Assembly: GCA_963739005.1 (NCBI GenBank)
Contig: CAVTYQ010000007.1
Coordinates: forward strand, 682,001-746,000
DNA from: DASWJZ01 sp963739005
GTDB lineage: Bacteria; Pseudomonadota; Alphaproteobacteria; Rhizobiales; Afifellaceae
Direction: 5' to 3'
DNA length: 64,000 nt
The translations under genes and the position numbers were made by a program. The notes below the pieces were generated by a model. It ran no database searches. It was not told where the DNA came from and was given only the letters and a program-made list of their open reading frames with translations. Below, piece after piece: positions 11,049 through 19,913 of the stretch. Every line of letters starts with the position of its first letter. Position 1 is the stretch's first letter.

Positions 11049-11735
11049 TTAAGCAGGGCCGGTCGCGGTGACGCTGATCACGATCGCGGCGAAGTGCGTC
11101 GCCGCGGCGGCGACGACGAAGCCGTGCCAGATCGCGTTCTGGAACGGCAGCCGCTCCCACAGATGGAAGATGAGGCCGGCGGTATAGAGCCCGCCGCCGA
11201 CGGCGAGGAGCACGAGCGCTGGCGTGTCGAGCGTATGGATGAGCGACGGCAGCGCGATGATGCCGAGCCAACCGAGCGCCAGGTAGAGCCCAAGCGATAT
11301 CCTGTCGAACATGCGGCTATGGAAGAGCCGAAGAAGCACGCCGACGGTCGCCACGGACCAGACGATGCTGGTGAGGCTGAGGCTCCAGGCGCCGGTCAGG
11401 TCGAGCACCGTGAAGGGCGTGTAAGTGCCGGCGATCATCAGGAAGATCGCCGAATGGTCGAGGCGCTTCAGCCATTCCGCGTGGCGCGTGAAGCGACCGA
11501 GGTTGAAAGCGCAAGAGCAGCCGAGCATGGCGAGGAGCCCGGCCGAATAGATGGCGACGGCGGCGACGTCCTGCGCGCCGCCGCGGCGAGCAGCGATCAC
11601 GAGAAGCGCCACCGCGCCGATCAGGCCGGCGACGATCGCGAGCACATGGATGGCGCCGTCGACGCCGATCTCCCAGCGATGGAAGCGCCGCCTGACCGCC
11701 GCTCTCGATAGCTCGAATGCTTCGCGTGCCGTCAT
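11049..11735 (-). CDS. PAQR / hemolysin III (TrhA) family membrane protein
   Basis: The 228-residue protein has seven predicted membrane helices and the family motifs: NLGRFTRHAEWLKRLDHSAIFLMIAGTYTPF, where the aspartate-histidine of LDHS is conserved, and a C-terminal FHLWERLPFQNAIWHGFVVAAAATHF with the conserved HxxxH-like histidines of the zinc site. Bacterial TrhA/YqfA proteins are linked to membrane energetics and fatty-acid balance. The start ATG at 11735 follows GAGGGCAGGGCG. It is 10 bases downstream of the CoxE-like gene and probably co-transcribed with it. Confidence 0.85.
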   Translation of the reverse strand: MTAREAFELSRAAVRRRFHRWEIGVDGAIHVLAIVAGLIGAVALLVIAARRGGAQDVAAVAIYSAGLLAMLGCSCAFNLGRFTRHAEWLKRLDHSAIFLMIAGTYTPFTVLDLTGAWSLSLTSIVWSVATVGVLLRLFHSRMFDRISLGLYLALGWLGIIALPSLIHTLDTPALVLLAVGGGLYTAGLIFHLWERLPFQNAIWHGFVVAAAATHFAAIVISVTATGPA

Positions 11736-11745
11736 CGCCCTGCCC

Positions 11746-12979
11746 TCAAGCCGCGTCGAGCCAGTGGCGCGGATCGGCGTGCGAGCGCCCGCCGTCGGAA
11801 AACGCCTTGACCAGGTCGGCGATGGCGTCGAGCGAATGCACCGGCCGAAACTCATCGACGTAAGGGAGCATCACGCGAACGCCACGCGCCCTCGCGGCGA
11901 AGCCCTCGTAGCGCAGCAGCGGGTTGAGCCAGATGAGCCGCCGGCAGGAGCGGTGCAGCCGATCCATCTCGGCCGCAAGGTCGACGCCCGAACTCGCCCT
12001 TGTCCTCGCGCTCGAGCCCGTCGGTGATCAGAAGCACGGTCGCGCCCTGCCCGAGCACGCGGCGCGACCAGTCGCGGTTGAAGGCGCGAAGCGCGGAGGC
12101 GATGCGGGTGCCGCCAGACCAGTCCTTCACCGACTCCGAGCAGCTTTCGAGCGCTTCGTCGGGGTCCTTCAGCCGCAGCTGGCGGGTGACGTTCGTAAGC
12201 CGCGTTCCGAAGACGAAGGTCTGCACCCGGCGCCGCTCGGAAAGCGCGTGCAGGAAATGCAGCATCAGCCGCGAATATTGCGTCATCGAGCCGGAGATGT
12301 CGCAGAGCGCGACGATCGGCGGGCGAAGCTCCGCGCGCGCGCGGAAGGCCGGGATGATGAGATCGCCGCCGACCTTCAGCGAGGCGCGCATGGTGCGGCG
12401 CGGATCGATGCGGCCGTGCGCGGCGCGCTTCAGCCGCCGCATCTTCACCCGGTCGTCGGGGAGGAAGAGCGCGGCGAGCGCGCGCTTCGCCTCGGCGATC
12501 TCCGCGTTCGTCATCTGCGCGAAATCCTTGCGCTGCAGAACTTCGCGCGCCGAGACGGTGAGCCGCGCGTCGATCTCGACTTCGGGCTCCTTGTCGTCGC
12601 GGCGGGCCTCCGAGCCGAGCGCCTCGCGCACGCGTGTCTCGGCCGCGCGCGGCTTCTCCTTTTCCGCTCTGACCGGCGCGACAGGGGAGAGCATCGCAAG
12701 CATCTTCTCGATCAATCCGCGCTGGCGCCAGAAAAGCTCGAACGCCTCATGGAAGACGACGCGATGCTCACGCTTCTTCACGAAAATAGAGTGAAGGGTC
12801 CAATAGAAGTCGTCGCGGGAGGCGATACCGGCGGTCTCCACCGCCCGGATCGCATCGATCACCGCGGCCGGCCCGACTGGGATGCCGGCCCTTCTCAGAG
12901 CGCGGGCGAAATAGACGATGTTGTCGGCGATCCGCCCGCCGGATTGGGGTTCGTCGCGATCAGTTTCTTCTGACCTCAT
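11746..12979 (-). pseudogene. CoxE-like VWA-domain protein, frameshifted
   Basis: The gene would encode about 410 residues of the CoxE/VWA containing family, which act with MoxR ATPases such as CoxD in metalloenzyme activation. The MIDAS motif CDISGSMTQYS and ITDGLER are present. After GEFG (near 11990) the original frame turns into unrelated RRPCGRDG, while the next frame continues with the family C-terminus VDLAAEMDRLHRSCRRLIWLNPLLRYEGF...DEFRPVHSLD, ending at 11746. One extra G in a GGG run (plus-strand CCC at 11987-11989) explains it. It may be a true mutation or a sequencing/assembly error. Upstream partner is the MoxR gene; downstream is the PAQR gene. Confidence 0.85.
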
Positions 12980-13004
12980 CTCACCCGCCGACCCCGAACA
13001 ATCC

Positions 13005-13050
13005 CTTCATCCTGAGGTGCAATGCCGACGCAGTCGGCATTGCCTCGAAG
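13005..13050. repeat. REP-like palindromic element, copy 1
   Basis: The outer arms CTTC...GAGGTGC and GC-CTC-GAAG enclose a perfect inner palindrome AATGCCGAC-GCA-GTCGGCATT. The form TCATCCTGAGGTGC-palindrome-CCTCGAAG resembles the short intergenic repeats common in Rhizobiales genomes. Confidence 0.6.
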
Positions 13051-13083
13051 GGGCGAGAAGGCGCCGGGGGTCGCGGAGTGCGT

Positions 13084-13125
13084 GCTTCGAGGTTCCGCTA
13101 CGCGGTGCACCCCAGCATGAGGAAC
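13084..13125. repeat. REP-like palindromic element, copy 2 (inverted)
   Basis: Read on the minus strand this copy shows TCATGCTGGGGTGC, an inner palindrome CCGC-GTA-GCGG and CCTCGAAG. That matches copy 1 in its outer parts but has a different inner stem. The two face each other in the coxE-moxR gap. Confidence 0.6.
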
Positions 13126-13146
13126 CTGGGGGATGCGTCCCATGTC

Positions 13147-14061
13147 CTACTCCGCCGCCGCGAGCTCGGCCTTCACCTCGTCGAGCATCGCCTTGGTCTG
13201 GCTCTTCTCGATGCGGGCGATGTCGTCCTGGTATTTCAGCAGCACGCCGAGCGTGTCGGAGACGACGCCCGCGTCGAGCGCCACCTGGTCGAGCTCGGTC
13301 AGCGCGCCGGCCCAGTCGATGGTCTCTGCCACGCCCGGCCGCTTGAAGAGATCCTCGCGGCGAAGCCGCTGCACGAAGGCCACGACCTCGGCGGCGAGGC
13401 GTTGGCGGATGCCGGGGATGCGCGTCGTCACGATCTCAAGCTCGCGCGCGGCGTCCGGATAGTCGACCCAATGATAGAAGCAGCGCCGCTTCAGCGCGTC
13501 GTGGATTTCGCGCGTGCGGTTGGTGGTGACGACGACGATCGGCGGGTGCTCGGCGCGGATGGTGCCGACCTCCGGCACCGTCACCTGATTATCCGCCAGC
13601 ACCTCGAGCAGAAACGCTTCGAACGCCTCGTCGGCGCGGTCGAGCTCGTCGATCAGGAGGATCGGCGGGCCCGCGATGTCGGGTTCGAGCGCCTGCAGGA
13701 TCGGCCGCTTGATCATGAAGCGGTCGGTGAAGATGTCCTTCGACAGCGTCTCGCGGTCGACGTCGCCGGCCGCTTCCGCAAGCCTGATCTCGACCATCTG
13801 CGCCGCATAGTTCCACTCGTAGACGGCTGAGGCGACGTCGAGCCCCTCGTAGCACTGGAGGCGGATCAGCTTCCGCCCGAGCGTCTCGGCCAGAACCTTG
13901 GCGATCTCGGTCTTGCCGACGCCGGCTTCGCCTTCGAGGAAGAGCGGCCGGCCCATCTTCAGCGAGAGATAGAGCACCGTCGCGAGCGACCGGTCGGCGA
14001 TATAGCCGGCAGAGGAAAGGAGGGTCAGCGTTTCGTCGATTGAGGTGGGGACGGCAGGCAT
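13147..14061 (-). CDS. MoxR-family AAA+ ATPase (CoxD-like)
   Basis: A 304-residue AAA+ ATPase with Walker A GEAGVGKTEIAK (about residues 40-51), Walker B PILLIDELDRADEAFEAFLLE, sensor VVVTTNRTREIHDALKRRCFYHWVDYP, and the MoxR C-terminal lid. Members paired with VWA (CoxE-like) proteins act as chaperones that activate metal-containing enzymes, such as copper or sulfur insertion in aerobic CO dehydrogenase. The CoxE-like gene lies downstream on the same strand. Structural CO dehydrogenase genes (coxMSL) are not in the window. The gap to coxE (167 bases) contains two REP-like elements. Confidence 0.9.
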   Translation of the reverse strand: MPAVPTSIDETLTLLSSAGYIADRSLATVLYLSLKMGRPLFLEGEAGVGKTEIAKVLAETLGRKLIRLQCYEGLDVASAVYEWNYAAQMVEIRLAEAAGDVDRETLSKDIFTDRFMIKRPILQALEPDIAGPPILLIDELDRADEAFEAFLLEVLADNQVTVPEVGTIRAEHPPIVVVTTNRTREIHDALKRRCFYHWVDYPDAARELEIVTTRIPGIRQRLAAEVVAFVQRLRREDLFKRPGVAETIDWAGALTELDQVALDAGVVSDTLGVLLKYQDDIARIEKSQTKAMLDEVKAELAAAE

Positions 14062-14148
14062 GGGGACTCGGCAAAATCAGCAGAACGGTCGCTATATAGG
14101 GCAGGAAGCCGCCCGCCGCACCGTCGAATTCTCGCTCCACCGCCCGGA

Positions 14149-15324
14149 ATGCCCCGCATCGTTAAGCCCATACCTCTTCCGCTCTCAGAGGCCCGAAGAA
14201 TCTGGCTGCGGGCGCAGCGGCTGGACACGCCGGCGCCGTTCGGCAGCGGGCCGGCGGCGACGCGCGCGGCGGTCGAGCACCTGGGCTACGTCCAGGTCGA
14301 CACAATCCACGTGATCGAGCGCTCGCATCATCACATCCTCTACACCCGCATCCCGGACTATCGGCGCGAGGACCTCCACAGTGCGCAGACGGTCGCCAAG
14401 ACCGTCTTCGAGTACTGGACGCACGCGCTCTCCTACGTGCCGTCGCGCGACATCCGCTTCTTCTTGCCCACGATGCGCCACTACCGGCTCGCCCCGCACC
14501 CGTGGTTCGGCCAAGTGCAAAAGGCCGATCTCCGGAAAGTGCTCGCGCGGCTCCGAAACGAAGGCGCCTTCACCATCCGCGACGTCGACGACGACGTGCT
14601 CGTCGACAAGGAGCACCCCTGGGCGAGCAGAAAGCCGTCGAAGCGTGCGTTACAACTCGCCTTCTACCGAGGCGACGTGACGATCAGCGAGCGCGCCGGG
14701 ATGCTCAAGACCTACGAGCTGACGGATCGGCATTTCGGTTGGGGGAGGCGCCCGCGTCCCGCCACCGCGCGCGAGGTGACGGAGTATCTTCTCGATCGCG
14801 CGCTCCGCGCGCAGGGCGTCGTGAGCCTCAATTCCGCCTGCTACATGGATGCGCCGCGAAAGCCGGCGATGCGGAAGCTGATCGAGCGCCGCGCGCGGCA
14901 GGGCGCACTCGTGCCGGTCGCGATCGAAGGCGCCGGCAAGACGGAGCACTGGGCGAGCCCGGAAGCACTTCAGGAAGCTCTGCCCGCCTCGAAGCTCGTC
15001 CACATCCTTTCGCCCTTCGATCCGCTCATCATCCAGCGGAAGCGGCTGAAACTCTTCCTCGACTACGAGCACCGCTTCGAGGCCTATGTGCCGAAGGAGA
15101 AGCGCGTGCTCGGCTATTTCGCGCTGCCGGTGCTCGTCGGCGACGAGATCGTGGCGGCGATCGACCTCAAGACCGACCGCGAGAATGGCAAACTTTTGAT
15201 CCAGAAATGGACCTGGGTCGGCAACGGCGCGCCGCGCACGCACAAGCGTCGCATCGAAGAGGAGCTACAGCGGTTCGAGCGGTTCCAGCTCCGATCGGAC
15301 GAAGCGGCCCCAGGGCGCCTTTAG
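14149..15324 (+). CDS. YcaQ/AlkX-family winged-helix DNA glycosylase
   Basis: The 391-residue protein belongs to the HTH_42 (YcaQ/AlkZ) superfamily of tandem winged-helix DNA glycosylases that unhook interstrand crosslinks and remove alkylated bases. The catalytic QxD motif is visible as Q49-V50-D51 in GYVQVDTIHVIERSHHHILYTRI. Other family stretches are FEYWTHALSYVPSRDIRFF, HILSPFDPLIIQRKRLKLFLDYEHRFEAYVPKEKRVLGYFALPVL and a C-terminal KRRIEEELQRFERF. It precedes pcaB by 44 bases, but that is probably not a functional link. Confidence 0.87.
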   Translation: MPRIVKPIPLPLSEARRIWLRAQRLDTPAPFGSGPAATRAAVEHLGYVQVDTIHVIERSHHHILYTRIPDYRREDLHSAQTVAKTVFEYWTHALSYVPSRDIRFFLPTMRHYRLAPHPWFGQVQKADLRKVLARLRNEGAFTIRDVDDDVLVDKEHPWASRKPSKRALQLAFYRGDVTISERAGMLKTYELTDRHFGWGRRPRPATAREVTEYLLDRALRAQGVVSLNSACYMDAPRKPAMRKLIERRARQGALVPVAIEGAGKTEHWASPEALQEALPASKLVHILSPFDPLIIQRKRLKLFLDYEHRFEAYVPKEKRVLGYFALPVLVGDEIVAAIDLKTDRENGKLLIQKWTWVGNGAPRTHKRRIEEELQRFERFQLRSDEAAPGRL

Positions 15325-15368
15325 CACGGGGCTTGCCAGTCGCATCGGCAACGGCCTACCTCCCAACA

Positions 15369-16730
15369 ATGCCTCACCACGGCCCCACCGGCTCCGCGCT
15401 CTTCTCGCCGATCTTCGGCTCCGCCGCCGTCGGCGAAATCTTCTCCGACCGCGCGATTCTTCAGGCGATGCTCGATTTCGAGGCGGCGCTCGCGGCGGCC
15501 GAGGCAGAGGCCGGGATCATCCCGGCGACCGCGGTCGCGCCGATCAAGTCGGCCTGCGACGCCGGGCTCTACGACATCGCCGAGATCGGAAAGGGCGCGG
15601 GGCCGGCGGGCAACGTCGCGATACCGCTCGTCAAGGCGCTGACCGCGAAGGTGAACGAGAAGGCGCGCGGCTATGTGCATTGGGGTGCGACGAGCCAGGA
15701 CGTTATCGACACCGGCTTCGCGCTCTGTGCGAGGCGCGCGACGAAGGTCCTGCGAGCCGACCTCGCCGCTTCGAAGAGTGCGCTCGCCACGCTGATCGGG
15801 GCGCACCGCGGAACGGTGATGGCCGGCCGCACGCTGATGCAGCAGGCTCTACCGATCAGCTTCGCCTACAAGGCGGCGGCCTGGCTTTCGGGACTGTTGC
15901 ACGCGGCGGAGCGCCTGAAGCGGGCGGAGGCCGATCTTTCGCTGCAATTCGGCGGCGCGGCGGGAACGCTCGCCGCACTCGGCGCGGAGGGCGGAAAAGT
16001 GCGTGCTGCGCTCGCCGCGCGCCTTCAGCTGAAGGAAGCGCCGATCACCTGGCACACCGAACGGGGGCGCATTTTCGGCATCGCCGCAGCGCTCGCCGGA
16101 CTCTCCGGTGCAGCCGCGAAGATCGCGACCGACGTGCTTCTTCTGATGCAGACTGAAGTCGCGGAGGTCTTCGAGCCGTCGGCGCTCGGCAAGGGCGGCT
16201 CCTCCACCCTGCCGCACAAGCGCAATCCCGTCGGCGCCGCCGCGATCCGCGCCAATCATCAGCGCATCTCCGGGATGATGGCGACGATCACGATGGGGCT
16301 TGAGCAGGAGCACGAGCGCGCCGCCGGCGCCTGGGCCGCCGAGTGGGAGACGCTCCGCGACCTCTTCGGGCTTTCTGCCGGCAGCCTCGAGCGGCTGAGC
16401 GAGATGCTTTCCGGGCTTGAGATCGACCCGGCGCGGATGCGCGCAAATCTCGACGCGACGCTCGGCCTGCCACTCGCGGAGAGCCTGATGATGGCGCTCG
16501 CGCCCAAGATCGGACGGATGGAGGCGCACCACCGCGTGAAGGCGGCCTCGAAGCTCGCGCTTGCCAGCAACCGCCCGCTCGCCGAGGTGGCAAAGGCGGA
16601 ACCGGCGATAGCCGGCAACATATCCGCCGAGGCGATCGACAGCGCGCTGAACCCGACGAACTATCTCGGCAGCGCCGAGATCATGATCGATGCGGTCCTC
16701 AAGGCGGCGCATAAAGCGGAGGAGAATTGA
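15369..16730 (+). CDS. pcaB: 3-carboxy-cis,cis-muconate cycloisomerase
   Basis: A 453-residue fumarase/aspartase-superfamily enzyme. It has GYVHWGATSQDVIDTG, LQFGGAAGTLAALG and the signature GKGGSSTLPHKRNPV (S and K of the mobile loop). PcaB converts 3-carboxy-cis,cis-muconate to 4-carboxymuconolactone in the protocatechuate branch of the beta-ketoadipate pathway. The ATG at 15369 gives MPHHGPTGSALFSP; the frame stays open upstream only as antisense-like overlap with the YcaQ gene. pcaD starts within its stop codon (TGATG), and pcaC follows, which supports the PcaB assignment over adenylosuccinate lyase. Confidence 0.93.
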   Translation: MPHHGPTGSALFSPIFGSAAVGEIFSDRAILQAMLDFEAALAAAEAEAGIIPATAVAPIKSACDAGLYDIAEIGKGAGPAGNVAIPLVKALTAKVNEKARGYVHWGATSQDVIDTGFALCARRATKVLRADLAASKSALATLIGAHRGTVMAGRTLMQQALPISFAYKAAAWLSGLLHAAERLKRAEADLSLQFGGAAGTLAALGAEGGKVRAALAARLQLKEAPITWHTERGRIFGIAAALAGLSGAAAKIATDVLLLMQTEVAEVFEPSALGKGGSSTLPHKRNPVGAAAIRANHQRISGMMATITMGLEQEHERAAGAWAAEWETLRDLFGLSAGSLERLSEMLSGLEIDPARMRANLDATLGLPLAESLMMALAPKIGRMEAHHRVKAASKLALASNRPLAEVAKAEPAIAGNISAEAIDSALNPTNYLGSAEIMIDAVLKAAHKAEEN

Positions 16731-17524
16731 TGCCGAAGGCGACGGCCGGCGACGGCGTCCGCATCCACTACCGGATCGAGGGACGCGGCGACGGCCCTCC
16801 CCTCGTCTTCTCCAATTCGCTCGGTACCAACTTCCACATGTGGGACGAACAGGCGAAGGAAGCAGCCGGGCTCGGCTTCCGGGTCATCCGCTACGATCAT
16901 CGCGGGCACGGGCAGTCGGAGGCGTCAGCGGGCCCGTACGCGATGTCACGTCTCGCCGACGACGTGATCGATCTTCTCAACGCGCTCGAAATCGAAAAGA
17001 CCGCGTTCTGCGGCCTCTCGATGGGCGGGATGACGGGCATGCATCTTGCCAAGCAACATCCGCGCCGCTTCTCGCGCATCGCGCTCTGCAACACCTCGGC
17101 GTGGATGCCGCCGCCGGAAAACTGGAACACGCGCATCAAGGCCGTGACCGAAGGCGGCATGGCGGCGGTGGTGGAACGCATCCTCGGGATCTGGTTTACG
17201 CCGGCCTTTCGCGAGCGCGCGCCGGCGGAGGTCGATCGCATCCGCGCCATGATCCTCTCCATCGACCCGGTCGGCTACGTCGGATGCTGCGCCGCCGTCC
17301 GCGACATGGACGAGCGCGACATGCTCGGCACGATCGAAGCGTCGGCCTTCGTCGTCATCGGCGCGCATGACCCGTCGACGACGCCGGAGATGGGCCAGTA
17401 TATCGTCGAGCGCATCCCGGGCGCGCAGAAGGCCGTGCTCGACTGCGCCCATCTTTCCAACATCGAGCGCCGCGACGATTTCAATCGGATCGTGCTCGGC
17501 TTTCTCGCCGGAGGTCAGCGATGA
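16730..17524 (+). CDS. pcaD: 3-oxoadipate enol-lactonase
   Basis: A 264-residue alpha/beta hydrolase that opens 3-oxoadipate enol-lactone to 3-oxoadipate. The nucleophile elbow is GLSMGG (about residues 95-100); the acid is in VVIGAHDPSTTPEMG and the histidine in DCAHLSNIERRDDF. The oxyanion region is FSNSLGTNFHMWDEQ. ATG at 16730 overlaps the pcaB stop and follows GGAGGA; a TTG just before it is less likely. Its stop overlaps the pcaC start (ATGA), so pcaB-pcaD-pcaC are translationally coupled. Confidence 0.92.
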   Translation: MPKATAGDGVRIHYRIEGRGDGPPLVFSNSLGTNFHMWDEQAKEAAGLGFRVIRYDHRGHGQSEASAGPYAMSRLADDVIDLLNALEIEKTAFCGLSMGGMTGMHLAKQHPRRFSRIALCNTSAWMPPPENWNTRIKAVTEGGMAAVVERILGIWFTPAFRERAPAEVDRIRAMILSIDPVGYVGCCAAVRDMDERDMLGTIEASAFVVIGAHDPSTTPEMGQYIVERIPGAQKAVLDCAHLSNIERRDDFNRIVLGFLAGGQR

Positions 17525-17904
17525 GCGACACATATGAGCGCGGCATGAAGGTCCGCCGCGCCGTGCTTGGCGACGCGCATGTCGATCGCGCCACCAAGGG
17601 CGCCACAGACTTCAACCGCGAATTCCAGGACCTCATCACCCGCTATGCCTGGGGCGAGATCTGGACGCGGCCGGGGCTCGATCGCAAGACGCGCTCGTGC
17701 GTCGTGCTTTCCGCGATGATCGCGCTTCGGCATTGGGACGAGTTCCGCCTGCACATGAACGCCGCCTTCAACAACGGGCTGACGGAAGCGGAGATTAAGG
17801 AGGTGATCCTGCAATCCGCCATCTATTGCGGCGTACCGGCGGCGAACCACGCCTTCAAGGAGGCGGCTGCTGTCCTCGCCGAACGGGAGGCCAAGAAGGC
17901 GTGA
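17521..17904 (+). CDS. pcaC: 4-carboxymuconolactone decarboxylase
   Basis: A 127-residue protein of the carboxymuconolactone decarboxylase family (LITRYAWGEIWTRPGLDRKTRS, ALRHWDEFRLHMNAAFNNGLTEAEIKEVILQSAIYCGVPAANHAF). It decarboxylates 4-carboxymuconolactone to 3-oxoadipate enol-lactone, the PcaD substrate. It has the PcaC-type active site with no CxxC, unlike the AhpD-like member at 43671. Start and stop overlap pcaD and the DUF5996 gene respectively, so all four are in one operon. pcaGH and pcaIJ/F are not in the window. Confidence 0.95.
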   Translation: MSDTYERGMKVRRAVLGDAHVDRATKGATDFNREFQDLITRYAWGEIWTRPGLDRKTRSCVVLSAMIALRHWDEFRLHMNAAFNNGLTEAEIKEVILQSAIYCGVPAANHAFKEAAAVLAEREAKKA

Positions 17905-18839
17905 GCGGGGCCGGCGACATCTGGCTGGAGGCGCCGGTCGAGGGTTGGCTTCAGACAGCGGCGACGCTGCAGATGTGGTCACAGGTCGTCGGCAAGGTCC
18001 GGCTCGCCCGGTCGCCGCGCGAGAACCATTGGTGGCACATCGCGCTCTATCTGACGGCACGCGGCCTCACCACGTCCCCCATTCCCGACGGAAGCGGTGC
18101 GTTCCAGATCGATTTCGACTTCCTCGACCACCGGCTGGTCATCGCGACGAGCGACGGCCGGCGCGAAACCATGGAGCTCGCGGTGTCGCGGTCGGTCGCC
18201 GACTTCTACGCCGCATTCGTCGGCCGGCTCGCGGCGCTCGGCATCGATGTCCCGATCTGGCCGGTGCCGGTCGAGGTCGCGGTGGCGGTGCCGTTCGAGG
18301 AAAACCGCGAGCACTGCGTCTATGTCCCGGCGGTCGCGGAGCGCCTGTGGCGCATCCTCCTTGTCGCGGACACGGCGCTCAAACACTTCCGTGGCGACTT
18401 CCTCGGCAAGTCGAGCCCGTCGCACTTCTTCTGGGGAAGCTTCGATCTGGCGATGACCCGCTTTTCCGGACGCCAAGCGCCCGAACATCCCGGCGGGGTG
18501 CCGAACCTCGCCGATTGGGTGACCCGCGAGGCCTACTCGCACGAGGTGTGGAGCGCCGGGTTCTGGCCGGGAACCGCCGGCGTCTACGAGCGTCCTGCCT
18601 TCTACGCCTACGCCTATCCGGAGCCGGCGGGCTTTTCGACCGCGAGGATCGCGCACGGCGAGGCCGCCTATCATCCGACCCTCAGGGAGTACCTACTTCC
18701 CTATGATGCGATCCGCGGTCTCGCCGATCCGGGCGGCGCGGTCGCAGACTTCCTGCAATCCACCTACGAGGCGACCGCCGATCTCGGCGGCTGGGACCGT
18801 GCCAGCCTCGAAAGGATGCCGGCGGCGCCGGCGGATTGA
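17901..18839 (+). CDS. DUF5996 family protein
   Basis: A 312-residue soluble protein that I recognise as DUF5996: WLEAPVEGWLQTAATLQMWSQVVGKVRLARSPRENHWWHIALYLTARGL near the start, SSPSHFFWGSFDLAMTRFSGR in the middle and EAYSHEVWSAGFWPG, FYAYAYPEPAGF later. Conserved tryptophan, histidine and arginine suggest an enzyme or ligand-binding fold, but the function is unknown. The GTG start at 17901 overlaps the pcaC stop (GTGA) with GGGAGG 10 bases upstream. Coupling to pcaC may be only positional. Confidence 0.8.
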   Translation: MSGAGDIWLEAPVEGWLQTAATLQMWSQVVGKVRLARSPRENHWWHIALYLTARGLTTSPIPDGSGAFQIDFDFLDHRLVIATSDGRRETMELAVSRSVADFYAAFVGRLAALGIDVPIWPVPVEVAVAVPFEENREHCVYVPAVAERLWRILLVADTALKHFRGDFLGKSSPSHFFWGSFDLAMTRFSGRQAPEHPGGVPNLADWVTREAYSHEVWSAGFWPGTAGVYERPAFYAYAYPEPAGFSTARIAHGEAAYHPTLREYLLPYDAIRGLADPGGAVADFLQSTYEATADLGGWDRASLERMPAAPAD

Positions 18840-18990
18840 CGGCTCCGCCCGGCACGCAGCTTGCAGGTCTCGGGGCGCGCTGCCCTGTCGCAGTGCGTGA
18901 GTTGTGTCGTGTCAGGGGCCTTGCTACCGTGTCCTATCCTGGAACCGGCCGGGACGGGTGACGGTAATACCGTCAGGGGGATAGAGGCGC

Positions 18991-19911
18991 ATGGAGTATT
19001 TTCTCCAGCAGCTCATCAATGGGCTGACGCTGGGGTCGATCTACGGATTGATCGCCATCGGTTACACGATGGTCTTCGGCATCATCGGGATGGTGAACTT
19101 CGCCCACGGCGACGTGTTCATGGTCTCAGCCTTCATCGCACTTGTCGTTTTCCTGCTCGCGACGCTCTGGCTCGGCATCGGCTCCGTCGCCGTCCTGCTC
19201 GTGCTCATGCTGGTCATCGGCATGACACTGACGGGACTGTGGAACTGGGTGATCGAGCGCGCAGCCTATCGACCGTTGCGCGGCTCCTTCCGTCTGGCGC
19301 CACTCATCTCGGCGATCGGCATGTCGCTCGTGCTTTCGAACTTCGTGCAGGTCGCGCAGGGCCCGCGGCAGAAGCCCATTCCCCCAATGGTGGAGGGCGG
19401 CTTCGACGTCTTCCAGGCCGGCGGCAATTTCCCCGTCACGATTGCCTGGAAGCAGATGATCATCTGGATCATCACGGCGGTGTTGCTCGCGATCTTCTGG
19501 TTCGTCGTGCAGAAGACGCCGCTCGGTCGGGCGCAGCGCGCCTGTGAGCAGGATCGGCGCATGGCCGCGCTCGTCGGGGTCAACGTCGACCGCACCATCT
19601 CGATGACGTTCGTGATCGGCGCCGCGCTCGCCGCTGTCGCCGGCACGATGTACCTGATGTACTACGGCGTCGTGAACTTCAGCGACGGCTTCACCCCGGG
19701 CGTGAAGGCATTCACCGCGGCGGTGCTTGGCGGCATCGGATCGCTCCCCGGCGCGGTTCTCGGCGGCATCTTGATCGGCGTCATCGAGGCGCTGTGGTCG
19801 GCATATTTCTCAATCGACTACAAGGACGTCGCCTCCTTCTCCATCCTGGCGATCGTGCTGATCTTCCTGCCCTCCGGGCTCCTCGGGCGGCCGGAAGTCG
19901 AGAAGGTCTGA
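18991..19911 (+). CDS. livH: Branched-chain amino acid ABC transporter permease LivH
   Basis: A 306-residue inner-membrane permease with about eight helices and the LivH signatures GLTLGSIYGLIAIGYTMVFGIIGMVNFAHGDVFM and ACEQDRRMAALVGVNVDRTISMTFVIGAALAAVAG. The C-terminal EAA-like GVKAFTAAVLGGIGSLPGAVLGG loop would contact the ATPases. It is first of livH-livM-livG-livF-DUF6867-livK. A 151-base gap upstream should hold the promoter; I recognise no riboswitch or operator there. Confidence 0.94.
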   Translation: MEYFLQQLINGLTLGSIYGLIAIGYTMVFGIIGMVNFAHGDVFMVSAFIALVVFLLATLWLGIGSVAVLLVLMLVIGMTLTGLWNWVIERAAYRPLRGSFRLAPLISAIGMSLVLSNFVQVAQGPRQKPIPPMVEGGFDVFQAGGNFPVTIAWKQMIIWIITAVLLAIFWFVVQKTPLGRAQRACEQDRRMAALVGVNVDRTISMTFVIGAALAAVAGTMYLMYYGVVNFSDGFTPGVKAFTAAVLGGIGSLPGAVLGGILIGVIEALWSAYFSIDYKDVASFSILAIVLIFLPSGLLGRPEVEKV

Positions 19912-19913
19912 TC

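Noticed and set aside
14502..15368. Upstream extension of pcaB
   Set aside because: The frame is open but lies inside the YcaQ gene in another frame, and the translation is not family-like; pcaB starts at 15369.
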